Part shown: in pieces, positions 1 through 7,136 of the stretch
How the letters are laid out: the number at the start of each line of letters is the position of its first letter
Position numbering within the stretch: the stretch's first letter is position 1
Program-made: the position numbers and the translations under genes
NCBI RefSeq assembly: GCF_013341275.1
Contig: NZ_CP054476.1
Location: 1,191,501-1,255,500, forward strand
DNA length: 64,000 nucleotides
Source: Methyloligella sp. GL2
GTDB taxonomy: Bacteria; Pseudomonadota; Alphaproteobacteria; Rhizobiales; Methyloligellaceae
Direction of reading: 5' to 3'
The notes under the pieces: model-generated
Databases searched by the model: none
Seen by the model: only the letters and a program-made list of their open reading frames with translations
What the model was told of the DNA's origin: nothing

Positions 1-1170
1 CCCGGCATCTGGTACGCCATTACGGTTGCCAGCCCGCGTGGCGTCAGCGGCCTGATCCATAACTTCGTGTGGGTGTGGGCGGCCGAATGGGTATTCTTCA
101 CCGTCGAGGTGATCGGCGTCTATGCGCTGGTCTATCTGATCGGCAAGGTCGACAAGCTCACCCATCTGAAGCTCACCTGGTCCTTCGCGCTGGCCTCCTG
201 GGCGACGATGCTGCTCATCGTCGGCATCCTGTCCTTCATGATGTGGCCCGGCAGCGAGAACTGGTACCAGACCGGGTCGACCAACGACGCCTTCTACAAC
301 ATCAACTTCTTCGCCCATCTCGGGGTGCGGACCGGGTCGATGTTCGTGATGGCGGCTGTCGTGGGATTCCTGGTCGCGGCCGGGATCAAGGACCCCGACT
401 TGAAGCGCAGCGTGGTCCGCATCATCGCGCCGATCGGACTGCTCGGCGGCTTCTTCTCGGTGATGATGTTCTTCTATTACCTGCGGACGCTGCCGGATAA
501 TGCGACCGTCCTGCTCAACTCGTATCTCGTGCCGCAATACGGCAAGGCGATGATCTTCGTCTTCCTGGCGACGACGGCCTATCTGCTGTTCGTTTGGTGG
601 AAGCCTCAGTGGCTGAAGCTTGGCATCGCAGTGCCGATGTTCCTGGTGATCTCGGTTCTTGGTGTCTGGCCGGAAGAGCGGATGCGCGAGACCATGCGCA
701 AGCCGTATGTCGCCGGGCAGTACATCTATTCCAATCAGGTGTTGGCCCGCGACGTGCCGGGCAAGGGGATCGAGGGCGAGGTCGACAAGATCGCCGAGAA
801 GGGGCTGCTGCAACTGCATCCCTTCATCCCCGAGCAGCTCCGTACCATTACCCCGGAGAACAAGCTGCAAGTCGGTGAAGTGCTGGCCAAGGTCGCTTGC
901 GCGAACTGCCACGCCTTGGAGCCGGGTGCGCCGTTGCGCAACATTCCGGACAAGTTCCATGGCGCTACGGACGAAGATCTGATCGCGGCCTTTATCGGCG
1001 GTCCGCTCAAGCACGGTGCCATCCCGTATATGCCGCGCATCGATCTGCCTCAGCCGGAGGTGGATGCCATCGCCGCCTATATCGCCTCGGTCAATCAGAA
1101 CCGGCCCAAGGCGGCGGGCGATGAAGAGGCGGGCACCCCCACAGCTCTTCTCGAAAAGAAGGACAACTAG
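1..1170 (+). CDS. Cytochrome bd-type oxidase subunit I-like protein with fused C-terminal cytochrome c domain (5' partial)
   Basis: The reading frame is open from base 1, so the true start lies upstream of the window; the GTG at 67 is internal. The visible part has about six hydrophobic segments, then a periplasmic-looking C-terminal region with one c-type heme motif, CANCH, at 898-912. A candidate axial methionine (YMPR context) is at 1030-1032. Two glutamates at 85-87 and 106-108, within a hydrophobic WAAEWVFFTVEV stretch, resemble the paired acidic residues near the b595/d hemes of CydA-type subunits; this is family reasoning, not proof. It stops 2 bp before a second membrane subunit and is followed by a small cytochrome c, so the three genes probably form one electron-transfer complex. 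Whether it oxidises quinol or cytochrome c, and whether it reduces oxygen, cannot be told from this fragment. Confidence 0.65.
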   Translation, partial: PGIWYAITVASPRGVSGLIHNFVWVWAAEWVFFTVEVIGVYALVYLIGKVDKLTHLKLTWSFALASWATMLLIVGILSFMMWPGSENWYQTGSTNDAFYNINFFAHLGVRTGSMFVMAAVVGFLVAAGIKDPDLKRSVVRIIAPIGLLGGFFSVMMFFYYLRTLPDNATVLLNSYLVPQYGKAMIFVFLATTAYLLFVWWKPQWLKLGIAVPMFLVISVLGVWPEERMRETMRKPYVAGQYIYSNQVLARDVPGKGIEGEVDKIAEKGLLQLHPFIPEQLRTITPENKLQVGEVLAKVACANCHALEPGAPLRNIPDKFHGATDEDLIAAFIGGPLKHGAIPYMPRIDLPQPEVDAIAAYIASVNQNRPKAAGDEEAGTPTALLEKKDN

Positions 1171-1172
1171 TC

Positions 1173-2396
1173 ATGGATATCGGAACCGTTATGAACACGA
1201 TGCGGGATCCGGCTGGGATTCCCGCTCCGGTGGAGCTTTTCCGCATCCTGATGATCGCCACCTGGGTATTCCATATCGCCTTTGTGGTTCTCGCGCTGGG
1301 TGCGGCGAGCCTCGCGATCTACGCGTTTTGGCGGCGTGAGCAGAGCCCATACTGGACCGGGATTTCCATCGCGATGACCAAGGTCGCGAAGGTCAGCGTC
1401 TCGCTTCTGATCGTGCTGGGCGTTGCGCCGCTACTGTTCACGCAGGTGATCTACGATCCGCAGTGGTACGCCTCCAACGTGCTTTCGGCGCGATGGGCGA
1501 TCGCCTTCATTTTCACGCTGATCGTCGCCTATTGCCTGTGGTTCGCCTTCTATTACGGCAATAAGGAAGTGGCGAAGCGCCATATCGGCTTTTATGCCGT
1601 GATCGCGCTCCTCTTGTTCCTGCTGGACGGGCTGATCATGCACGTTCTGTCCTATCAGGCGATCCTGCCGGGACAATGGATGGGCTGGTACGCACCGAAT
1701 GGCGAGCTCGATATGAGCGGCGCGCATCTGCATGCGATGCAATGGCCGCGCTATCTGTTCATCATCTCGCTCTCGGCGCCGGCCGTCGGCTTCTATCTGA
1801 TCGCTTACGACGATTATCTGAAACGGCGTCGGGATCAGAATCCGGATTATCTCGCCTTCGCGCGCAGGCTCGGGCAGCGCATTGCCCAATACGGGCTCAT
1901 CGTGTCGCTGGCGCTGTTCGTCTGGTGGCAGTTCGACAACCCGGCGAGCACCGGGCTGGTCTGGCTACCCGGCGGCTGGGCCGTGGCTGCGGCGCTGGCG
2001 GTTCTTCTGTTCGAAGTGACCTACTTCCGGGACCGGCTACACGGCTATCTGTTCCTGGCCGGGGGGATGGTCATGCTGCTTCTTCTGGCCATTTGGCGAG
2101 AGGTCATTCGCGTCGCCTATCTCGCGCCGTTCGGTTATTCGGTCGTCGACGAGAAGGTCAATGCCGATTGGCCCTCGCTAGCTCTGTTCTTCCTCACGGT
2201 TGCCGGTATCGGGGGGCTGGTAGGCGGCTTCTACCTCACCTTGCTCTATCGCGCCGGCCGCGTTGAAGGGGTCTACCAGGCCGACCGCACCATGTCGGCG
2301 ATGGGGACCGGGGCGATCGTCATCTTAGGCATCTGGACCGGCGTGTTCTTCCTCTACGGGATCGCGATCTGGGCCAGCAACGCGCTGACTTATTAA
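1173..2396 (+). CDS. Second multi-spanning subunit of the cytochrome bd-like complex
   Basis: This is a 407-residue integral membrane protein with about nine or ten predicted hydrophobic helices. It starts at an ATG 2 bp after the previous stop, with an AAGGA-type ribosome site inside the end of the upstream gene, so the two are almost certainly co-translated. Several intramembrane histidines (WVFHIAF near residue 32, IMHVLSY near residue 156, HLHAMQW near residue 188) are possible heme b ligands. Composition and the position beside a CydA-like, cytochrome c-fused subunit suggest it is the partner membrane subunit of a bd-like oxidase rather than an independent transporter. It does not look like the compact canonical CydB. 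Family assignment is moderate and the function is inferred from context. Confidence 0.55.
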   Translation: MDIGTVMNTMRDPAGIPAPVELFRILMIATWVFHIAFVVLALGAASLAIYAFWRREQSPYWTGISIAMTKVAKVSVSLLIVLGVAPLLFTQVIYDPQWYASNVLSARWAIAFIFTLIVAYCLWFAFYYGNKEVAKRHIGFYAVIALLLFLLDGLIMHVLSYQAILPGQWMGWYAPNGELDMSGAHLHAMQWPRYLFIISLSAPAVGFYLIAYDDYLKRRRDQNPDYLAFARRLGQRIAQYGLIVSLALFVWWQFDNPASTGLVWLPGGWAVAAALAVLLFEVTYFRDRLHGYLFLAGGMVMLLLLAIWREVIRVAYLAPFGYSVVDEKVNADWPSLALFFLTVAGIGGLVGGFYLTLLYRAGRVEGVYQADRTMSAMGTGAIVILGIWTGVFFLYGIAIWASNALTY

Positions 2397-2410
2397 TCTG
2401 GGAGATACCG

Positions 2411-2749
2411 ATGCTAAGAAACACACGACTGGTTGGCGGGTTGCTGCTCTTGGCGGTGACAGCTTATGCACCTGGGTTGGCCCATGCGCAGATGGCGGAT
2501 TCCGGTGCGGGTAAGAAGCGGGCTGCCGTCTGCTTCGCCTGCCATAGCGAGAACGGGATTTCGATAATTCCGGGCACGCCGAATCTGGCCGGTCAGGATC
2601 AGACTTATTTGGCAAATGCGTTGACCGCCTATCGCGGTGCGCAGCTTCGCCAGGACCCGACCATGACCGCTATGGCCAAGCCGTTGTCCGATCAGGACAT
2701 CGCCAATATCGCGGCTTATTTCAGCAGCTTGCCGCGCGACGGCAAATAG
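2411..2749 (+). CDS. Small periplasmic cytochrome c (c553/c4-like)
   Basis: A 112-residue monoheme cytochrome c. An N-terminal signal peptide (hydrophobic residues about 8-20, cleavage near AHA-QM at 26/27) sends it to the periplasm. The heme attachment motif CFACH is at residues 41-45, and the methionines at 85 or 88 (MTAMAKPL) are the likely sixth ligand. A GGAGAT ribosome site precedes the ATG by 6 bases. It lies 14 bp after the second membrane subunit and ends at a hairpin, making it the last gene of the bd-like operon. Its probable job is to shuttle electrons to or from the heme c domain of the first subunit; the direction is unknown. Confidence 0.8.
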   Translation: MLRNTRLVGGLLLLAVTAYAPGLAHAQMADSGAGKKRAAVCFACHSENGISIIPGTPNLAGQDQTYLANALTAYRGAQLRQDPTMTAMAKPLSDQDIANIAAYFSSLPRDGK

Positions 2750-2761
2750 ACGATGTGAGCT

Positions 2762-2800
2762 GCCGGCAAGCTGGAGTGTTCCGGCTTGCCGGCGGTTTCG
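2762..2800 (+). terminator. Probable transcription terminator of the cytochrome operon
   Basis: A perfect 10-bp inverted repeat (GCCGGCAAGC at 2762-2771, GCTTGCCGGC at 2784-2793) with a 12-base loop lies 13 bp after the cytochrome c stop codon. The following T-run is weak (GGTTTCG). Confidence 0.55.
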
Positions 2801-2910
2801 ACCCACAAACTATCCGGCATCGCCGCGCCGGGATTTCGAAAGCGGTGGCTTCGCGCGGTCTCTTGCGTCACTCTTGACGGACACCATCCGTCGAGCAGAG
2901 GGCGCGCCCC

Positions 2911-3390
2911 GTGGGAAACGGCTTCTTTCTGATCCTGACCATCGCCGCTATCTGCGGCAGTGCGCTCGTCGCCGGTATCTTCTTCGCCTTCTCCACCTTC
3001 GTGATGGCGGCGCTATCGCGTCTGCCGGCGCCGCAAGGCATCGCCGCGATGCAGGCGATCAATGTAACGGTGCTGAACCCCTGGTTCTTCGGCGTCTTCT
3101 TCGGCACGGCGGTGCTGGCGCTGGTGCTTCTGATCTACGCATTGTTCAATTGGAGCATGGCGGGGGCCGGGTTCCTGCTCGCCGGGGCCTTGCTCTATCT
3201 GGTGGGCACCATCCTGGTGACCGTCGTCTTCAACGTGCCGCTGAACGAGAGGCTGGCGGCGCGGGCGCCGGAGAGCGGAGACGGCGCCGAGCTCTGGACG
3301 CATTATCTTTCGCGCTGGACGGCCTGGAACCATGTGCGCACGCTCGCGCCGCTTCTCGCCGCGATCTGCTTCCTGATGGCCGCGCTCTAG
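2911..3390 (+). CDS. DUF1772 family four-helix membrane protein
   Basis: This 159-residue protein has four hydrophobic helices (about residues 5-25, 58-78, 83-105 and 143-159) and the conserved features of the DUF1772 family: an early small-residue/FFAFSTFVM helix, a central NPWFFGVFFGT segment, and a VVFNVPLNERLA motif followed by W..Y...WTAWNHVR. Some DUF1772 members are anthrone oxygenase-like, but bacterial members are mostly uncharacterised, so no reaction is assigned. The start is a GTG at 2911, chosen because it places the family N-terminus at the first helix; its ribosome site is weak. The gene stands alone between the cytochrome operon and an unusual non-coding stretch, and its stop codon overlaps the antisense relic described next. 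Confidence 0.75.
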   Translation: MGNGFFLILTIAAICGSALVAGIFFAFSTFVMAALSRLPAPQGIAAMQAINVTVLNPWFFGVFFGTAVLALVLLIYALFNWSMAGAGFLLAGALLYLVGTILVTVVFNVPLNERLAARAPESGDGAELWTHYLSRWTAWNHVRTLAPLLAAICFLMAAL

Positions 3391-3470
3391 GCGCCGGGAG
3401 TCACGTTGGGCTGCGGCTTCGGTCCGAACCAGCGGATCACCGGCTTCAAGGTCAGCCCCTGCACCATGGG
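3387..3470 (-). pseudogene. 3' relic of a second CPA1-type Na+/H+ antiporter gene
   Basis: Read on the minus strand, this stretch encodes MVQGLTLKPVIRWFGPKPQ and about eight more residues to a TAG at 3387-3389. The VQGLTL..VI.W core matches the C-terminus of the intact antiporter encoded just downstream (VQGLTLSRVIHW). The DNA agrees too: a 15-base run, GGTCAGCCCCTGCAC, is identical in both copies. Upstream of about 3470 the antiporter similarity stops and sequence of different composition begins. I read this as the tail of a second antiporter gene whose body was deleted or replaced. The relic overlaps the last codons of the DUF1772 gene on the opposite strand. Confidence 0.65.
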
Positions 3471-3832
3471 ATTCGTTAATGGCAGGAGAATAAAGAAGTT
3501 CGCGTATTGGTAACACGCTTCTCGTTTTTGCACTTGACTGTGAATTTATCCCCGATATTCTCCTCGTCCGTTTCGCACGTGCCGAGGCTGTGTGGCGATC
3601 TTGAATTCCTCAAAAAGTGAGGAAATTCAAAGTGATCGTCCGGCGGGTTACACCGCCACTTCTGGAGTTCTCCAGGAAGCGCAGCAGCAACGACGCTACG
3701 ACCATAGAATCGGCTCTCCTTTTGTTTCCAGGTTGGGCAGTCGATTGGCCTCCCAATCCCCCCCGAGAGGTCGCCACGGGTCGTAGGATTTTGCGAAATG
3801 AAGTGGCGGGTTCTCCAACCTTTGGAGACCAA
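3471..3832. other. Gene-free, compositionally atypical stretch with hairpins
   Basis: This lies between the antiporter relic and a small ORF. It is more AT-rich and irregular than its surroundings. It contains a promoter-like pair (see 3534-3561), an imperfect inverted repeat TTGAATTCCTC/GAGGAAATTCAA at 3601-3630, a GGCGG/CCGCC hairpin at 3642-3656, and a CTGGAG-TT-CTCCAG palindrome near 3662-3675. Short open frames cross it, but none has a convincing ribosome site. It could be a structured leader, a small RNA gene, or decayed DNA. Confidence 0.4.
3534..3561 (+). promoter_or_regulatory. Possible sigma-70-type promoter
   Basis: TTGACT at 3534-3539 and TATTCT at 3556-3561 are separated by 16 bases. 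They point toward the hairpin-rich region and the small ORF at 3833. Based on motif resemblance only. Confidence 0.3.
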
Positions 3833-4030
3833 ATGAAAACTGACAACTGCCTCGATGATCCCCCCGAATCTGGATCGGAATCGCAACCTGATCCTGATCC
3901 TGACCCTGAGCCGGCTAAATCTCGCACTCCGGGATGGTATTGGCGCACGGCGAAAGGCCGTCGAGAGATGAGCAGTCTCGACGGATGTGGTGCGCTCGAA
4001 TGGAAGGAAGGTCAGACCGAAGAGGATTAG
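3833..4030 (+). CDS. Small acidic, proline-rich hypothetical protein
   Basis: A possible 65-residue protein. Residues about 12-28 carry an Asp-Pro dipeptide run (PDPDPDPEP), followed by a basic patch with GWYWRTAKGRRE, and an acidic end. I do not recognise a family. Support comes from a GGAG ribosome site at 3824-3827 placed 5 bases before the ATG at 3833. Notably, that site lies in the right arm of a hairpin (left arm 3809-3818, right arm 3822-3830), which would hide it from ribosomes unless opened. The surrounding DNA differs in composition from the genome average, so this could be foreign or decaying sequence. There is no signal peptide. A real but small gene is possible; chance is also possible. 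Confidence 0.35.
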   Translation: MKTDNCLDDPPESGSESQPDPDPDPEPAKSRTPGWYWRTAKGRREMSSLDGCGALEWKEGQTEED

Positions 4031-4114
4031 AAAGCCCTAAGGTGCGCTGACTGAGCGACGATCAGAACGTTTGGAGTATGCGCTGGTCAATCCTGCAATT
4101 GCGGCGCGGGCGTA

Positions 4115-5398
4115 TTAGCTCGCGCCGCTTTTGGTTTTGCGCATCGGGGCTCTCTCTATGTCCATCCAATGGATCACCCTGCTTAGGGTCAGCCCCTGCA
4201 CGACGATGGTGAACAGCGCTACGAGATAGGTGGCGGCGAGGATCGCCGGCTTCTCCGTGACATTGGGGATGGACAGCGCCAGCGCCACCGAGATGCCGCC
4301 GCGCACGCCGCCCCAGGTGAGGATCGGCACCGTGCCGCGGGTGAAGCTGGTCCAGCGGCTCAGCACGAGCACCGAGAGCGCAACGGCGCTGAAGCGCCCG
4401 AACAGCACGACCGGCAATGCCGCGGCGGCGAGCGGCGCGAAGGCCATGTCGAATTGCAGCACCAGCACTTCCAGGCCGATGAGCAGAAACAGCACGGAGT
4501 TCAGGATCTCGTCGATCAGGTTCCAGAAATCGAAGAGATGCTCGCGCGTGGTCTCGCTCATGGCGCGGGCCGCGCCGCGATTGCCGATGAAGACGCCGGC
4601 GACCACCACGGCGATGGGGCCGCTGATATGGAGATGGATCGCCAGCGCATAGGTGGCGGTGACGAGGGCCAGCGAGATCAGCACCTCGATCGGGTAGTCG
4701 TCGACCCGGCGCATGGCGAGATAGGCGATCAAGCCGGTGAAGAGGCCGAGGGCGACACCGCCCAGGGCCTCGGCGAAGAACAGCCGGCCGATCTCGATAA
4801 AGTCGATGCCGTTCTCGCCGCCGGTGATGGCGGCGGAGAGCAGGATGGTGAACAGCACCACGCCGACGCCGTCGTTGAACAGGGATTCCCCCGCCATATC
4901 CATCTCCAGCGTGCGCGGCACGCCGGCGGTCTTCAGGATCGCCAGCACGGCGATGGGGTCGGTCGGGCTGATCAGCGCGCCGAACACCAGGCACCAGGCG
5001 AAGGAGAGGGGATAGCCGAAGATCTGGCCAGCGCCCCAGAAGCCGGCCGCGATGACCACGGTGGAGATCAGCACGCCGAGGGTCGCCATCAGCCCGACGC
5101 TCCAGGCGCGGTCGCGCAACAGGCCGAGATCGACCTGCAGCGCGCCGGCAAAGAGCAGGAAACCGAGCATGCCGTGCAGCAGGGTCTCGGAGAAATCGAT
5201 CTCGGCGATCTCGCGCGACAGGTCGATCAATATCTCGCTATCCGGATTGAGCAGCTGCAAGCCGACCAGCACCAGCGAGGCGGCGAGCGCCATCACCAGC
5301 AAGCCGACATTGTGGGGCAGGCGGGTGAAGGTGGCAGTGAGCCAGGCGAAGAGCGCTGCGAGGGTCAGCAGCACGGCGACGATTTCGAATAGCGACAA
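4115..5398 (-). CDS. CPA1-family Na+/H+ (monovalent cation/proton) antiporter
   Basis: A roughly 427-residue inner-membrane antiporter with about 12 hydrophobic segments. The family core is visible: SPTDPIAVLAILKTAGVPRTLEMDMAGE and SLFNDGVGVVLF, in which the Asp of SPTDP and the Asp of the ND pair (FND) are the expected ion-binding acids, and a late WGGVRGG segment typical of CPA1/NhaP proteins. The reading frame extends to an ATG at 5521, but that would overlap the upstream uspA gene by 70 bp. The TTG at 5396-5398, just before the first helix (LSLFEIVAVLL), fits family length better. The cytoplasmic regulatory tail common in larger NhaP proteins is absent. It sits 53 bp after a UspA-like gene on the same strand, suggesting joint expression under ionic or pH stress. 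A GC-rich palindrome (5430-5445) lies between the two genes. Confidence 0.85.
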   Translation of the reverse strand: MSLFEIVAVLLTLAALFAWLTATFTRLPHNVGLLVMALAASLVLVGLQLLNPDSEILIDLSREIAEIDFSETLLHGMLGFLLFAGALQVDLGLLRDRAWSVGLMATLGVLISTVVIAAGFWGAGQIFGYPLSFAWCLVFGALISPTDPIAVLAILKTAGVPRTLEMDMAGESLFNDGVGVVLFTILLSAAITGGENGIDFIEIGRLFFAEALGGVALGLFTGLIAYLAMRRVDDYPIEVLISLALVTATYALAIHLHISGPIAVVVAGVFIGNRGAARAMSETTREHLFDFWNLIDEILNSVLFLLIGLEVLVLQFDMAFAPLAAAALPVVLFGRFSAVALSVLVLSRWTSFTRGTVPILTWGGVRGGISVALALSIPNVTEKPAILAATYLVALFTIVVQGLTLSRVIHWMDIERAPMRKTKSGAS

Positions 5399-5429
5399 GG
5401 CGAAGAGTCTTTTCCGGTTTTGCGTTGCC

Positions 5430-5445
5430 GGCCCGGAACCGGGCC
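5430..5445 (-). other. GC-rich palindrome between uspA and the antiporter gene
   Basis: A perfect 7-bp inverted repeat (GGCCCGG-AA-CCGGGCC) begins 6 bp after the uspA stop codon. It lacks a T-run on either strand, so it is more likely an RNA-stability or attenuation element than a full terminator. Confidence 0.4.
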
Positions 5446-5451
5446 GCGGCC

Positions 5452-6288
5452 CTAATGTGCCATGAAGACCGGAACGTTCATATGCTCCAGCACGTAGCGG
5501 GTGGCCCCGCCGAGCACCCATTCGCGGAAGCGCGAGCGGCCAAAGGCGCCCATCACCACGAGGTCGGCGCTCTTCTCGTCGGCGATCTTCAGGATCGCTT
5601 CGCCGGCGGCGGGTCCGGGGATCTCGCGGCCGTATTTCTCAACCCGCACGTCGTGCCGCTCTAGATATTTCACCACATCGGGCGCCGGCATGCGCAAGTT
5701 CTGCGGCAGCGTCTCGGGCGAGGGGCCTTCCACTAGGGTTGCGGTGCCGGCGCTTTGCAGAAGCGGGATGGAGCGCTGCACGGCTTCGGCGGCCTGAGCG
5801 CTGCCATTCCAGGTGACGACGGCGTGGCGCTCGGCAATCGGCGCATCCCAATCGTTAGGCACGATCAGGGTCGGCTGATCGGAGAGGGCGAGCTGCACCG
5901 CCGGGCCCCAGATCAGATCGCTGCCGGGTGTGCATTGCTCGACGATGGCGATGTCCTTCAGCCGGCAGGCGCGGATCAAGATATCGGCCGGATTGCCTTC
6001 GCAGGCGAACCAGCTATGGGAAATGCCGGCCGCTTCGGCTGCGGCGTTGAAGCGCCGCTCGGCCTCATGAGCCCGCTCTTCCTCGCGCGTCATGATCTTG
6101 GCGGCCTCGTCCTCGTCGGCATTGACGAACGGGGTGGCGAGGGTGTTGCGGACCATCGCCGTCTCGATAAGGCTGGTTACGCCGGTGAGATGGGCGCCGT
6201 AGCGTTTGGCCAGGCCGACACCGGCCTTGAGCTGTTCCTCGCCGTCTTGCGCAGGTATGTGAACGAGAATTTCTTTGTAGGTTTCCAT
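5452..6288 (-). CDS. Universal stress protein (two-domain UspA family)
   Basis: A 278-residue cytoplasmic protein made of two UspA-like halves (about 1-145 and 150-278). The first half begins with the typical YKEILVHIPAQD strand. The second half ends with the nucleotide-binding pattern G-x2-G-x-SR... (GAFGRSRFREWVLGGATRYVL), followed by the terminal VPVFMAH strand. That glycine-rich loop is the ATP-binding signature of the UspA ATP-binding subgroup. The first half lacks an equally clear loop. The ATG at 6288 starts directly at the first beta strand. It is the upstream partner of the antiporter gene. USP proteins bind nucleotides and support survival in stress; the precise role here is unknown. 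Confidence 0.85.
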   Translation of the reverse strand: METYKEILVHIPAQDGEEQLKAGVGLAKRYGAHLTGVTSLIETAMVRNTLATPFVNADEDEAAKIMTREEERAHEAERRFNAAAEAAGISHSWFACEGNPADILIRACRLKDIAIVEQCTPGSDLIWGPAVQLALSDQPTLIVPNDWDAPIAERHAVVTWNGSAQAAEAVQRSIPLLQSAGTATLVEGPSPETLPQNLRMPAPDVVKYLERHDVRVEKYGREIPGPAAGEAILKIADEKSADLVVMGAFGRSRFREWVLGGATRYVLEHMNVPVFMAH

Positions 6289-6381
6289 CCCTCAAGCCTC
6301 CCTCCAAATTTTTGCCGCCGGGCAGAAAATGCAGACACTTCGACGAGAATACGGCGTCAGTGTGCAGGCTCAAGACGGGCA

Positions 6382-6407
6382 GGAACATCGCCCCCACGGC
6401 TCTCGTT
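6382..6407 (+). promoter_or_regulatory. EcfG-type general stress promoter of the EF-hand gene
   Basis: GGAAC at 6382-6386, 17 bases, then CGTT at 6404-6407: an exact match to the -35/-10 consensus of alphaproteobacterial EcfG (RpoE2-type) sigma factors. It lies 34 bp before the ATG at 6442, the right distance for a short leader. Confidence 0.65.
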
Positions 6408-6441
6408 GTTCCGGTCGTTGTAACAGCGAAAGGAGGCGTTC

Positions 6442-6825
6442 ATGCGATTGGTAACCCTCACAAGCTGCGTATTTTTCGCCATGGCGGGAACTGCGGTGGC
6501 CGCGGATACCGAGCCGGGCCCGGTGGGCAAGGGCGACGCGCCGACCCCGCATCCGGCGACGTCCGGCCGCCCGTCGGCGGTGCTGGACAGCACGGATTGC
6601 CGTGCGACCTGGAAGGAGGCCGTGGGACAGGACAAGTCTCTGCCGGCCGACCGCGCGACCCCTTATGTGCTGAACTTCGCGATGGTCGACAAGGACAACA
6701 GCGGCACCATCTCCAAGGCCGAGTTCAGGCATGGCTGTAAGAACGGCTGGATCCAGGCCGAGGCGGAGCGTTTCGAGCGGCCGAGCCATATGAAGGATCA
6801 GGCCGGAACGGCCAATCCGGGCTAA
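6442..6825 (+). CDS. Secreted EF-hand protein
   Basis: This 127-residue protein has a signal peptide (residues 1-20, cleavage near VAA-AD) and one canonical calcium-binding EF-hand loop at residues 83-94: D83, D85, S87, T89 (backbone), I90 and E94 occupy the coordinating positions. A degenerate second hand may lie at about residues 50-70. Two cysteines in the mature part (C53 and C99) could form a disulfide. A strong AAGGAGG ribosome site lies 6 bases before the ATG. Its promoter matches the EcfG consensus exactly, so it is probably induced in general stress. It stands alone between uspA (divergent) and the polysaccharide module. The ligand and the role in the periplasm or outside the cell are unknown. 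Confidence 0.8.
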   Translation: MRLVTLTSCVFFAMAGTAVAADTEPGPVGKGDAPTPHPATSGRPSAVLDSTDCRATWKEAVGQDKSLPADRATPYVLNFAMVDKDNSGTISKAEFRHGCKNGWIQAEAERFERPSHMKDQAGTANPG

Positions 6826-7136
6826 CCGGAATTTTCTAGGCCATTTCGAGGCGGAGACGGCCTTCCTTCGCCTCGAAGCTGGGCGGACGGCATCATGCGG
6901 CGTCGAAGTGCATGACGCCTCCCCCAGTTTCACACCGAAAAAAGCCAGCCTTTTCAATCCATAATGCCGGTTCCAGCTTTGCGGTAACGCTTCGCTAAGC
7001 ATCATCGCATTTTCCCAAACGAGCTCGCATCGATCCTGAGTCGTTCATTAACCCATGCGCGTGCATATTCCAGTCCATACAATGATAAGAAGAGTGCAGT
7101 CGTCCATTATGCAACGAATAGACGAGTGTGGGGACC
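6826..7136. other. Intergenic region, hairpin then likely promoter zone
   Basis: A 9-bp inverted repeat (TTCGAGGCG at 6845-6853, CGCCTCGAA at 6869-6877) about 20 bp after the EF-hand stop may end that transcript, although no T-run follows. The rest, 6880-7136, is more AT-rich toward the polysaccharide operon and presumably contains its promoter. No confident -35/-10 pair or known operator was seen. Confidence 0.4.

Noticed and set aside
3592-3786. 64-codon GTG-started open frame in the atypical island
   Set aside because: No ribosome site, no family signal, and it crosses hairpins; chance is likely.
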